In this document: in pieces, positions 50,211-58,705 of the stretch
Layout of the letters: the number at the start of each line of letters is the position of its first letter
How positions within the stretch are numbered: the first letter of the stretch is position 1
Assembly: GCA_964467705.1 (NCBI GenBank)
Contig: CAYXUZ010000009.1
Span: forward strand, 1 to 64,000
Reading direction: 5' to 3'
Source of the DNA: CAADGU01 sp964467705
GTDB taxonomy: Bacteria > Chloroflexota > Anaerolineae > Promineifilales > Promineifilaceae
DNA: 64,000 nucleotides
Made by a program: the position numbers and the translations under genes
The notes under the pieces: model-generated
What the model was told of the DNA's origin: nothing
Database searches by the model: none
The model's input: the letters and a program-made list of their open reading frames with translations, nothing else

Positions 50211-52091
50211 ATGAAACGAATTCCGCTACTCTTGTTCCCTCTCGGCATGGCTTTGTTATTTGCCGGCGCCCTGTTTATGACCCTCACGCCCCGGTCACAG
50301 GTCGCGCAGGCGCTGCCGGACAATCACCCCCCATTGCCGGGCACTCGTGCAGGCACGGCGCTTGTCCCCAGCACCCTGGCCGACTTTTTTGCCCCTGGCA
50401 CCCAGCCCGGCCATGTCACCGACACCATTACCGCCCCTTTCATCTGTTCCCACTGCCATAGTAATTACAGCGAGAAAGTGCCGCAACCGGCAGAATATGA
50501 ACCCTGGACGGGCTGGCAAGGCAGCATGATGGCCCAGGCCGGCCGTGACCCTGTGTTTTATGCAGCGCTGGATATTGCCATGGCCGACGCCCAGTTCAGC
50601 GGCGAGTTTTGTCTGCGCTGTCACCTGCCCCGCGCCTGGCTGGAAGGGCGCATTGTCAGCGGCACACTGGCCGTTGATCCCAATGAGATTGATTATGACC
50701 TGGAAGGAGTGCAATGTGAGGTGTGCCACCGCCTGTCTGATTCCACACCCGATGAGACTAATGATCCGCGTGATCTGTATGTGCTGACAGCTACCATCAC
50801 CACCACGATTCCAATCAGTGACGGCAACGCGACAATGGTGTTTGACCCGGAAGATTACCGACGCGGCCCGTTTGACGTGGTAGGCGACATCGGTTTCAAT
50901 CCGCACGAAATCAATGGAGCGGAGACGATTCAGTCACTTTACCATCAGGAATCGGCCTTTTGTGGTACATGCCATGACATTAGCAATCCGCTGCTGAGTT
51001 GGAATGAAATTAGCCAGACGTATGCGCTGAATCCGTTGGGGCAGCCCTTCACGGACACGAGCCAGATGTTCCCCATTGAGCGCACATTTAGCGAATGGCG
51101 GTTGAGCCAGTACAACACGCCGCAGGGGGTATACGCGCCGGAATTTGGCGGCAACAAGGAGTATGTGGCTACCTGCCAGGATTGCCATATGCGGGATGTG
51201 ACGGGGGTAGGTGGCAGCTATTTTGGCGACCCGAACGGGATGCCAGTGCGTAACGATATGCCCTTGCACGATTTGACCGGGGCGAATACGTGGGTGCCGC
51301 AAATTATTCCGCTGCATCCCGTTTTTAGCGCCACGTTCCAGGCAGAACCGGCGCGGGTGGAGGCGTTGAACCTGGGTGTTGAACGTGCCCGGTATATGCT
51401 GCAAAACGCGGCTGTGGTCACGGCCGTACATGCCACCGATACCAACGAATTAACCGTGCGCATCACCAACAACTCCGGCCACAAATTACCGACGGGTTAT
51501 GTGGAAGGTCGCCGCATGTGGTTGCAAGTGGAGGGGTATGATGCAGAAGGCAATCTGGTGTACAACTCCGGCGCTTATGACCCGGCAACCGGGGAATTGA
51601 CGCTCGATGCTGATATTCAGGTGTATGAATCCAAACATGGGTTGACGCCCGATCTGGCGGCGCAGTTGGGTCTGCCGTCGGGAGAATCTTTCCACTTTGC
51701 CCTGAACAATATCATTGTGAAGGACAACCGCATCCCGCCGCGCGGTTTTGAATATGACGCATTTTTGGCTGTGGGGGCGGAACCACGCGCCAATGGGCAG
51801 GCTGACCCGACACGATATGCGGATGGGCAGTATTGGGATGAGGTAGTGTATGTGCTGCCGGAGGGAGTGGTCTACGGCCGTGTACGCCTGCTCTACCAGA
51901 CCTCTTCCAAAGAATACATCGAGTTTCTGCGCGACAATAACCCAAACGTGGGCGACCCCAACAACAACGGCCAGATTTTGTACGAATTGTGGGAAGCGAC
52001 GGGGCGTAGTACGCCGGAAGTAATGGCCGCCATCTGCTTTGGCCAGGGGTGCTCTACAGTCTATTTACCGACAGTGATACGTCTTCCGTAG
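50211..52091 (+). CDS. Secreted multiheme c-type cytochrome (five CxxCH)
   Basis: 626 residues from ATG 50211 after AGGAG. A signal peptide or anchor (about residues 5-25) is followed by five CxxCH heme-attachment sites: CSHCH, CLRCH, CEVCH, CGTCH and CQDCH, at about residues 82-326. The C-terminal third ('VTAVHATDTNELTVRITNNSGHKLPTGYVEGRRMWLQV') has no heme motif and looks like a domain found in other bacterial multiheme cytochromes. It ends 'STVYLPTVIRLP', the C-terminal motif seen in two other exported proteins here. Likely carries electrons at the cell surface; partner enzymes may be the two small membrane proteins upstream. Confidence 0.9.
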   Translation: MKRIPLLLFPLGMALLFAGALFMTLTPRSQVAQALPDNHPPLPGTRAGTALVPSTLADFFAPGTQPGHVTDTITAPFICSHCHSNYSEKVPQPAEYEPWTGWQGSMMAQAGRDPVFYAALDIAMADAQFSGEFCLRCHLPRAWLEGRIVSGTLAVDPNEIDYDLEGVQCEVCHRLSDSTPDETNDPRDLYVLTATITTTIPISDGNATMVFDPEDYRRGPFDVVGDIGFNPHEINGAETIQSLYHQESAFCGTCHDISNPLLSWNEISQTYALNPLGQPFTDTSQMFPIERTFSEWRLSQYNTPQGVYAPEFGGNKEYVATCQDCHMRDVTGVGGSYFGDPNGMPVRNDMPLHDLTGANTWVPQIIPLHPVFSATFQAEPARVEALNLGVERARYMLQNAAVVTAVHATDTNELTVRITNNSGHKLPTGYVEGRRMWLQVEGYDAEGNLVYNSGAYDPATGELTLDADIQVYESKHGLTPDLAAQLGLPSGESFHFALNNIIVKDNRIPPRGFEYDAFLAVGAEPRANGQADPTRYADGQYWDEVVYVLPEGVVYGRVRLLYQTSSKEYIEFLRDNNPNVGDPNNNGQILYELWEATGRSTPEVMAAICFGQGCSTVYLPTVIRLP

Positions 52092-52152
52092 TTCGTGTCC
52101 CGTGACCTGTGAAGTGCGATCGGGCTTCACAGGTCTTCTTTTTGCCACCGCA

Positions 52153-53166
52153 TCAGGCAATGTGCAGCACGGATTTTTTTGTTCTCTTATTCACACGCTC
52201 AATCCGGCGCCAACTGCTGTTATCATTCAGGATAAGCCAGCGCCGCTCTTCCATCCGGTAAAACCAATCCTTGTCTTCCTGGTAGTGAACCTGAATATCT
52301 CTAGATTCCCAGATATTCAGAATTTCATTGCTATGGGAGCGAATTTCATCAAAATCGGTTGTGGCTGGTTGTCCCATTTCGCTGTACTGCTCGTTCAACT
52401 CCAATAAAAGCGTGTTGATCGGCGGCGGCAGGTGTACCACATTTAGCCCCACGGCGCGGGCTTCTTCAAACAGGATGGGGTAACTGTGTGAGGGGTATTT
52501 TGAGTTTAAGGTGTTGGCAATTTGTTCGGCCGTAGCCGCATCCTTCACATGGTAAGCCAATAACTCTTTGCAGAGCATAAGGGAAAGGGATTCGGCGCGG
52601 TCTACCGCCCCAATTACCAGTGGATGCACATGCTGAAACAAGGCTTTATACGGATTGTCCTTCTCGTCTGATTGTTCGGCCTGCCAAAGCCGAATGACGC
52701 GGGTTAGCTCATCCAGACTGACACTCACGCGGTTATTGTGGCGGTCTACCGGGGAAAGGTCATGGGTTAAAGAGGTGTCTACGGCCGTCAGGTAAGCCAA
52801 CGGCCCCATGAGAATCTCATTCGCCCCTAAGGCAATCATAGTAGCGGCAGAGGCACACTGTAAGGGCACCAACGCCACCAGGCGCTGGCAGTATTGGCGC
52901 AGCAAATTGACCAACCGCAGCGACGCCTGCCCGTTGCCCCCATTGGACTTGATGAACAGGTAAATTGTCTCTTGATGGCCGATTTTTTCCAGTATCTCGT
53001 GCAGCGCCACCACATCATTATGGCAGACAGAGCCTTTAGGATTGTTCCAATAGGCGATAAAGGGGCCTCCTAGGAGTGAGGCAATTTCGGCTACGAGCAT
53101 TTGTGTCTTGTTGAATAAGACCGGGGGTTGTTTTATCTGGCGAGGTTCTGCATCTGGTTGTTCCAT
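52153..53166 (-). CDS. SDH/SppA-like serine protease (crotonase-fold peptidase)
   Basis: 337 residues, no signal peptide. 'IYLFIKSNGGNGQASLRLVNLLRQY' is the oxyanion region and 'VPLQCASAATMIALGANEILMGPLAYLTAVDTSL' holds the nucleophile Ser and the helix that follows, as in the serine dehydrogenase proteinase family (PF01972), related to ClpP/SppA. A Lys or His partner is not resolved by eye. It is the last gene of a minus-strand run after the phosphohexomutase gene; the substrate is unknown. Confidence 0.8.
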   Translation of the reverse strand: MEQPDAEPRQIKQPPVLFNKTQMLVAEIASLLGGPFIAYWNNPKGSVCHNDVVALHEILEKIGHQETIYLFIKSNGGNGQASLRLVNLLRQYCQRLVALVPLQCASAATMIALGANEILMGPLAYLTAVDTSLTHDLSPVDRHNNRVSVSLDELTRVIRLWQAEQSDEKDNPYKALFQHVHPLVIGAVDRAESLSLMLCKELLAYHVKDAATAEQIANTLNSKYPSHSYPILFEEARAVGLNVVHLPPPINTLLLELNEQYSEMGQPATTDFDEIRSHSNEILNIWESRDIQVHYQEDKDWFYRMEERRWLILNDNSSWRRIERVNKRTKKSVLHIA

Positions 53167-53178
53167 TGTTGCTCCTTA

Positions 53179-54606
53179 TCAGGCTTTATAAGCCATTTCC
53201 TCGCCAAAGTCGAGCAAGGCTTTGACACGGCCGTCGTCCGGCGCTTCGGCATAGACACGCAAGACAGGTTCAGTGCCAGACGGCCGTATCAACAGCCAGC
53301 TTCCATCGCTCAAATAATACTTCACCCCATCCACCGTTTGTACATCATTCACCGCTACCCCGGCAATCTCGCGGGGGGCTGCATTGAGCAAGAAGGCGAC
53401 CATCTGCTTCTTTTCCACCGGCCGCGTCAGCTTCATATCTGTGCGGGCATATTGCGCCGGGCCATAGTGCGTCAGCAACTCTTCTACCAGTTTGTGCAGT
53501 GGCATTCGTGCCGCCGCCATCACTTCCAGCAGCAGCAGCCCCAATAGCACCCCATCCCCTTCGGGAATGTGCCCCTTAATGCTCATGCCGCCCGATTCCT
53601 CGCCGCCCATCACTACCCCGTTGGCAATCATCAAATCCGCAATATGGTTGAAACCAACCGGCGTTTCCACCAGTTCCAGCCCATGTTTGGCGGCAATACG
53701 GTCAATCATGCGCGTGGTGGAGACGGTGCGCACCACCTTGCCCCGCCAGCCACGATTTTCTAGCAGATAGCGTAACACCAGAGCAAAAATGCGATGGGGA
53801 TCAACAAAATTACCCTGGTTATCCACTGCGCCAATACGGTCAGCGTCACCATCCGTTGCCAGCCCTACATCCCAATGCCCGGCCTGAATGGTGGACATGA
53901 GCAACCCTAAATGGCGGGCGATTGGTTCAGGGTGGATACCGCCAAAGCCGGGGTTCATCTCGTGGCGGATGTTGTGGACATGGCTACGGCCGCGCGCCAG
54001 CACTTCACCAATCACCCCGCGCCCTGCGCCATACATGCCATCTGCTACCACGCGCAGTTCACCACTGGAGATGATGTCCAGGTCTACCAGGGTACTGAGA
54101 TGTTCATAATAGGCCCAGGCAGGATCAAACTTCGTCACCCGGTCGGTACGAATGGCTTCTTGCAAATCCATCAGGTTGGGGCCTCGGGCTTCGGCCAGGG
54201 CATTTTCCAGCAGTTGCTCCACTCGTTGGTGGGCGGCAGGGCTGGCCGAACCGCCATAGCTGGCTTTGAGTTTGACGCCGTTGTAACGGGGTGGGTTGTG
54301 GCTGGCGGTGATCATCACCCCGGCGGTGGCCCGTTTGTGCAGCACGGCATAGCTGATGGCCGGGGTAGGTGTGTCGGCGCGGGCCAGCCAGGTGTCAATG
54401 CGGTTGGCAGCCATGACGCGGGCGACCTCGGCCGCGTAGCGGTCAGAGAGAAAGCGGGTATCGAAGCCAATCACCACGCTGGGGCTGCTTTCGTTTTCTT
54501 CCAGAATGTAGTCGGCGATGGCCTGGGCCACCAGCCGCAGATTGGCGAAGGTAAAGGTTTCACTGATGACGGCGCGCCAGCCGTCGGTGCCGAATTTTAT
54601 GGTCAT
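53179..54606 (-). CDS. Phosphohexomutase (phosphoglucomutase/phosphomannomutase family)
   Basis: 475 residues from ATG 54606, which has GAGGAG upstream. Family motifs: 'FGTDGWRAVI' at the N-terminus, phosphoserine loop 'TASHNPPRYNGVK', metal loop 'ATDGDADRIG', sugar loop 'GGEESGGMSIKGHIPEGDG', phosphate loop 'RPSGTEPVLRVYAE'. It isomerises glucose or mannose 1- and 6-phosphates, feeding nucleotide-sugar synthesis for the glycosyltransferases encoded elsewhere. It lies directly downstream of glycerate kinase. Confidence 0.93.
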   Translation of the reverse strand: MTIKFGTDGWRAVISETFTFANLRLVAQAIADYILEENESSPSVVIGFDTRFLSDRYAAEVARVMAANRIDTWLARADTPTPAISYAVLHKRATAGVMITASHNPPRYNGVKLKASYGGSASPAAHQRVEQLLENALAEARGPNLMDLQEAIRTDRVTKFDPAWAYYEHLSTLVDLDIISSGELRVVADGMYGAGRGVIGEVLARGRSHVHNIRHEMNPGFGGIHPEPIARHLGLLMSTIQAGHWDVGLATDGDADRIGAVDNQGNFVDPHRIFALVLRYLLENRGWRGKVVRTVSTTRMIDRIAAKHGLELVETPVGFNHIADLMIANGVVMGGEESGGMSIKGHIPEGDGVLLGLLLLEVMAAARMPLHKLVEELLTHYGPAQYARTDMKLTRPVEKKQMVAFLLNAAPREIAGVAVNDVQTVDGVKYYLSDGSWLLIRPSGTEPVLRVYAEAPDDGRVKALLDFGEEMAYKA

Positions 54607-54614
54607 GGTTCTCC

Positions 54615-54652
54615 TCAATTGTGAATTATGAATTATGAATTATGAAGATAAG
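54615..54652. repeat. 'TTGTGAATTATGAATTATGAATTATGAAG' tandem words
   Basis: Three tandem GAATTAT words straddle the 3' end of the glycerate kinase gene; its stop and last residues (FIIHNS) come from the inverse reading ATAATTC. Confidence 0.82.
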
Positions 54653-55975
54653 GTCGTTGACGTTGGTGCCTGTGGGGCCGGTGACGAGCAGGTGGGGGCC
54701 ATAATCGGCCGTGTCCAGCTTTTGGAAATAGGTGAAGCTGTCGTTGTTGTTCAGGAATTGGCGGGCGTTCAGGTGGAGGACACGGCCGTTACCCACTGTC
54801 TGTCCTGTCACCACTGCCCCCGCTGCACCTGTCGTTCCGTCTTCGCCATCGGTAGCAAAGGTAGCTATGCATACATTTTCACCACCATCCAGCGCAATGG
54901 CCGCCGACAAAGCCACTTCCAGGTTACGACCGCCCACCCCGTCCCCACGCACCGTCACAGTCGTCTCACCGCCGATGATGGCACAGTGTCCGGGCGGCAG
55001 TTCCCTGGCGATGGCGGCCGCGAATTTACCGGCTTCTCGTGCTTCTCCTTCTAAATAGGCCGTCAGGATTATGGCTGCGAATCCTGAATTTTCGGCTGAC
55101 CGCCGGGCGGCTTCGGTTGCCAGACGAACACTGCCGACGAGCAGGTTGGTGGGGGGAGGGTGGTGGTAATCCGTAATCCGTGATGCGTGATGCGTGATGC
55201 GTGAAAGGGTGGTTTGGAGTTGGTCGTAAACGGCCGTGCCCCCTTCATAATTCCTAATTCCTAATTCATAATTCCTGAGTACGGCCAACGCATCCTGAGG
55301 CGACTCATGGATGAATACGGTGGGGCCACTGCCGATAGCGGCCAGATCATTGCCGACCACGTCACTCAGGATGAGGCTGACCACCTGGGCCGGGGCGGCC
55401 AGCCGCGCCAGGCCGCCGCCTTTCACGGCGTCTAGCTGGCGGCGCACGGTGTTGAATTCTTGAATGGTGCAGCCGGAGGCGAGCAGGGCCTTGTTCAAGA
55501 TTTGCCATTCTGCCAGGGGAATGAGCGGTTGGGTGAGCAAGGCAGAGGTGCCCCCAGAAATGAGGCAAAGTACCAGATCGCCAGGACGAGTTTGGGACAG
55601 GAGGTCAAGCACGGCCGTGGTCGCCTGCACACTCCGCTCCCCGGCTACGGGATGATCGCCCATCATCAATTGAAAATTGCCAATTGGCAATTGGTCATTA
55701 ACCATTGTTTTGGTAATGCCAATCCCAGCAAAAACGGCATCGCCGAGAATGTTGGCGGCGGTTTGGGCCATGGGTACGGTGGCTTTGCCAATACTGATCA
55801 GGAAGAGACGGCCGTCGTTCAGATCATACTGCACTGGGCCGATGGTGAGCTGACGGCCGTGTCGGTGGAGATGGTTGGGAATCAGATGGGTGGGGTGTAC
55901 GGCCGTGAGTACCTGGTTGATGATGGATACGACCTGTGCGTATGGCGGGTGTGCGGACTTTGCAGACATGGGCAA
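54626..55975 (-). CDS. Glycerate 2-kinase (MOFRL family) carrying several in-frame repeats
   Basis: 449 residues. It phosphorylates glycerate with ATP. The MOFRL-family landmarks are 'LISIGKATVPMA', 'CLISGGTSALL', 'FNTVRRQLDAVKGGGLA', 'LILSDVVGNDLAAIGSGPT', 'IIGGETTVTVRGDGVGGRNLE' and 'FATDGEDGTTGAAGAVV'. Three repeat-derived stretches interrupt it: 'LPIGNFQL' (55665-55705), 'NYELGIRNYE' (55245-55276) and 'RITHHASRITDY' (55165-55206); the C-terminus is also repeat-encoded. Whether the enzyme still works is open, but no frame is broken. It is followed by the phosphohexomutase gene. Confidence 0.88.
   Translation of the reverse strand: MPMSAKSAHPPYAQVVSIINQVLTAVHPTHLIPNHLHRHGRQLTIGPVQYDLNDGRLFLISIGKATVPMAQTAANILGDAVFAGIGITKTMVNDQLPIGNFQLMMGDHPVAGERSVQATTAVLDLLSQTRPGDLVLCLISGGTSALLTQPLIPLAEWQILNKALLASGCTIQEFNTVRRQLDAVKGGGLARLAAPAQVVSLILSDVVGNDLAAIGSGPTVFIHESPQDALAVLRNYELGIRNYEGGTAVYDQLQTTLSRITHHASRITDYHHPPPTNLLVGSVRLATEAARRSAENSGFAAIILTAYLEGEAREAGKFAAAIARELPPGHCAIIGGETTVTVRGDGVGGRNLEVALSAAIALDGGENVCIATFATDGEDGTTGAAGAVVTGQTVGNGRVLHLNARQFLNNNDSFTYFQKLDTADYGPHLLVTGPTGTNVNDLIFIIHNS
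55165..55206 (-). repeat. In-frame 'GTAATCCGTGATGCGTGATGCG' words in glycerate kinase
   Basis: Tandem TCCGTAATCCGTGATGCGTGATGCGTGATGCG words are translated on the minus strand as 'RITHHASRITDY', a low-complexity loop. Confidence 0.78.
55245..55276 (-). repeat. In-frame 'TCATAATTCCTAATTCCTAATTC' words in glycerate kinase
   Basis: ATTCCTAATTC words, read on the minus strand as the peptide repeat NYELGIRNYE. Same family as 54615-54652. Confidence 0.8.
55665..55705 (-). repeat. In-frame 'GAAAATTGCCAATTGGCAATTGG' palindrome in glycerate kinase
   Basis: AATTGCCAATTGGCAATT is a perfect palindrome and the same core as the 54-bp palindrome at 20173-20226. It adds codons in the N-terminal domain. Confidence 0.82.
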
Positions 55976-56021
55976 AAACCGCTGGATTAGGGCAAACCCG
56001 GCGGCCTATACTGATTTTGGC

Positions 56022-57350
56022 TCAGGGGTTCAACGAGGCAACCGCTTCTTCAGCCGCCAGTTGGGGGGACTTTGCCAGCGAAATGACATCAAAGACGGCG
56101 TCTGTCAGTGCCAACATGACCGAATGACCGGCCGAAAATGGATGAGCATCTGCCAGAAGAAGTTGATTGCTAATAAAGGGCACATAGTGATCATCAGTGG
56201 GCCAGTAAAAGAATGCTCCCTGGCGAGCCGGCAAATAATTGCTGCTAAAGCTCCACGCGCCCAAATTTTCATTATCAATAAGAAAGGTGAGCAGGTCAGC
56301 GGCTAACGGCCGTTTAGCAACATCGGGTGTACTGATTGCCCATACCCAACCACTCACCAGCGGGTGAAGTAATTGTTCTCGGCCAGGGATAGCGGCGGCG
56401 CTCAACGGCCGTCCGGCCTCGGCTTGCCGTTGGCGCAAGTATTGGTTTGCCGTTGTTTGCACAAAAGTGCTTTGACCAGCCTGGAATGCCTGCCAGGAAT
56501 CTTCCAGCGTTTGCATGTTACTGCTTTGAGGCACAATAAAACCATTGGCACGGCCGTCGCTCAGCTCCTGCAATGCTGCTGCCAGGGGTTCAACCTGTAA
56601 CTCTACCTGCCCCGCGTCATTGATCAGTTGGCCGCCATTGTCCAGGTACATTTCCAATACCAAGGTGGCGCCGGGTGTGCCCCCGGCTGCAAAGGCGAAC
56701 TGCTGATTGGGTAGAGCAATAAACTGTGTCCAGGTCAGAGGCACGGTAGCCGTAAAGCTGGTGTTATCGTAAGCCAGATGAGGTGGCTGCGTTAGAAAAA
56801 ATGGATAACCCATCAGGCTTTCCCCTACGGTTGCCAGTTTTACTCCGGCTGGATACAAATCTTCCAGGTATGTGGGTGCAAGTACATCATTGAGGGCCAG
56901 GAGTAATGAGTCGGTGGTAGCGGCCGTTAGCTGGTCAGATGGCAATGCCACTAAATCAGGCAAAATTGTGGGGGCAATGGCGCGGCCGGTCAATAAATAA
57001 CTGAGAATTCCGCCCTGACCGGTAGCTGCTTTGGTTTCTACCCGAATGTCCAGGTCTGGATGGCTGGCCCGGTAGGCGTTAAGTTGGGCATTGAGAGTGG
57101 CCTGGCCTGACTCTGTGGCAGCCCAGATTTCTGGGGGAATCCAGATGGTAAGCGTAGTTCTGGTCTGGGTAATGAGGGTGGCAACGGCCGTGTCTGGCGT
57201 CAACACCGGGCCGGGGGTATTGGTGGGTGTAGCGACGGGCTGGCTGGTGGGGGTTACTATCGCATTTCCACCTTCTTCGGCTAACAGCGAACAGGCGGTC
57301 AATATGACCATTACCCCCCAAAGCATGAACAATATAACCAGACTGCGCAT
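56022..57350 (-). CDS. ABC sugar-transporter substrate-binding lipoprotein, second copy
   Basis: 442 residues. Lipobox 'VILTAC' at about residue 20, a Thr/Pro linker, then a solute-binding fold of the family 1 type: 'IWIPPEIWAATESGQATLNAQLNAYRASHPDLDIRVET', 'VSGWVWAIST', 'AADLLTFLIDNENLGAW'. It differs strongly from the first binding protein in this cluster. It may bring a second ligand to the same permeases, or act as a sensor. A strong hairpin (57368-57420) lies between the two genes. Confidence 0.83.
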   Translation of the reverse strand: MRSLVILFMLWGVMVILTACSLLAEEGGNAIVTPTSQPVATPTNTPGPVLTPDTAVATLITQTRTTLTIWIPPEIWAATESGQATLNAQLNAYRASHPDLDIRVETKAATGQGGILSYLLTGRAIAPTILPDLVALPSDQLTAATTDSLLLALNDVLAPTYLEDLYPAGVKLATVGESLMGYPFFLTQPPHLAYDNTSFTATVPLTWTQFIALPNQQFAFAAGGTPGATLVLEMYLDNGGQLINDAGQVELQVEPLAAALQELSDGRANGFIVPQSSNMQTLEDSWQAFQAGQSTFVQTTANQYLRQRQAEAGRPLSAAAIPGREQLLHPLVSGWVWAISTPDVAKRPLAADLLTFLIDNENLGAWSFSSNYLPARQGAFFYWPTDDHYVPFISNQLLLADAHPFSAGHSVMLALTDAVFDVISLAKSPQLAAEEAVASLNP

Positions 57351-57367
57351 ACGACAAAGTATAGTGA

Positions 57368-57420
57368 AATTGGTACGGCCGTCGAATGACGGCCGCCATC
57401 GTTCGGCGGCCGTACCAATT
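57368..57420. repeat. Hairpin between the two binding-protein genes
   Basis: Perfect 14-bp outer arms AATTGGTACGGCCG (57368-57381) and CGGCCGTACCAATT (57407-57420) with an inner partial stem. It contains two pairing copies of the ACGGCCGT-type core and overlaps the stop codon of the first binding-protein gene. It could stabilise mRNA or reduce transcription into the second gene. Confidence 0.85.
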
Positions 57421-58693
57421 ATTGATCGGCGTTGGCCCGGTCAAAGTAATCCTGAGTCATGGCGGCCGCGGCCGCGGCCGCCTCCTCAACGGTCGCCTGA
57501 CCATAAAATGCGCGTTCGACCTCCTGACTGGAAGTCTCCTCAATCGCCACCCAGGTTGTCATGATGGGCACCTGCTCCAGCATGGGAATGGTATCCAGAA
57601 ATACCTGGCTGCTGGCCGGTGGTTTGCTGGGGTCCAGGAAGGCCTCCGAAGCCGCCACTATTTTAAGTGACGGCACTGTCCGACCTGAATGGGCAATCAC
57701 CGTTTGTCCGGCTTCACTATTGGCATATTCAATAAACATCCAGGCGGCTTCTTTATCTTCGGTGGCGTTTGCCATGCAGTAGGCATCACTGTGCAAAATG
57801 CCACTTTCTCGTTCACCGCGTGGCAGTGGGGCAATGTCCCACTCAAAGCCGGTAATGGTGCGGAAGGTGGGGGTAGCACGGCGGCTTTCAAAGATCATTC
57901 CCAGACGGCCGTTCAAAAACCGGGTCTCTCTATCCTCGGCCGATTCCGCCACCGCATCCGGTACTACCTTCTCTTTTACCTGCAAGTCCACCAGCCATTG
58001 GAAGGCAGCCAATGCCTCCGGGCTGTCCAGCGTTAGCCGGGTGGGGCGTTCACGGTTATCCACAATATCACCGCCATTTTGCCACACAAACGGGGCTAAC
58101 CGGAAAATGTTCGGTTCAATGCCGACGCCATATTGGTCAATGACACCATCACCATCTAAATCTTTTGTTAATGTCCGTGCTGCCGCCAGAAAATCATCTC
58201 GTGTCCAACCGGGAGCAGGATAAGGCACACTGGCCTCGTCAAATAAATCCTTGTTGTAATAAACGACCAGGCTGGAGATGTTTTGGGGGATGCACCACAG
58301 TTCTCCATCCAGTTGGAAAGCAGCAATGGTGGGTTCATAAAAATCGGCCACCTGAATAATATCGCTTTCCTCCAGGTAGGGGCCAAGCGGTTCAAGCCCG
58401 CCTTGCGCGGCAAAGGTGGCAAAGCGACGGTAGTTGATCAGCATGACATCTGGCGGCTGTCCGGCTGAAAAGTCGGTGGCTAATCGCTGGCGATATTCAC
58501 CCTGACTGGGGATATGGCCCAGTTGGATGTCAATTTCGGGGTGTTCTTCTTCAAATGCCATTACCAACTGCTCGTAGGCGGCATACTCTTCAGGGTCGCC
58601 GAAAACTAGAAAGGAAACGGTATGGCTGCCCGGCGCTTCCTGGCAGGCTGCCAACAACAATATAAGAGCCGCTAAGATCACTGTTCTCTTCAT
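57419..58693 (-). CDS. ABC sugar-transporter substrate-binding lipoprotein, first copy
   Basis: 424 residues. Lipobox 'LLLAAC' at about residue 17. The mature part is a family 1 solute-binding protein: 'VSFLVFGDPEEYAAYEQLVMAFEEEHPEIDIQLGHIPS', 'DVMLINYRRFATFAAQGGLEPL', 'LWCIPQNISSLVVYYNKDLFDEA', 'DKEAAWMFIEYANSEAGQ'. It presents an oligosaccharide to the two permeases upstream. Near the C-terminus a run of seven Ala is encoded by GCGGCCGCGGCCGCGGCC. The cytoplasmic ATPase is not in the window, as usual for MsmK/UgpC-type shared ATPases. Confidence 0.93.
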   Translation of the reverse strand: MKRTVILAALILLLAACQEAPGSHTVSFLVFGDPEEYAAYEQLVMAFEEEHPEIDIQLGHIPSQGEYRQRLATDFSAGQPPDVMLINYRRFATFAAQGGLEPLGPYLEESDIIQVADFYEPTIAAFQLDGELWCIPQNISSLVVYYNKDLFDEASVPYPAPGWTRDDFLAAARTLTKDLDGDGVIDQYGVGIEPNIFRLAPFVWQNGGDIVDNRERPTRLTLDSPEALAAFQWLVDLQVKEKVVPDAVAESAEDRETRFLNGRLGMIFESRRATPTFRTITGFEWDIAPLPRGERESGILHSDAYCMANATEDKEAAWMFIEYANSEAGQTVIAHSGRTVPSLKIVAASEAFLDPSKPPASSQVFLDTIPMLEQVPIMTTWVAIEETSSQEVERAFYGQATVEEAAAAAAAMTQDYFDRANADQ

Positions 58694-58705
58694 AGTTTCG
58701 TCTCC

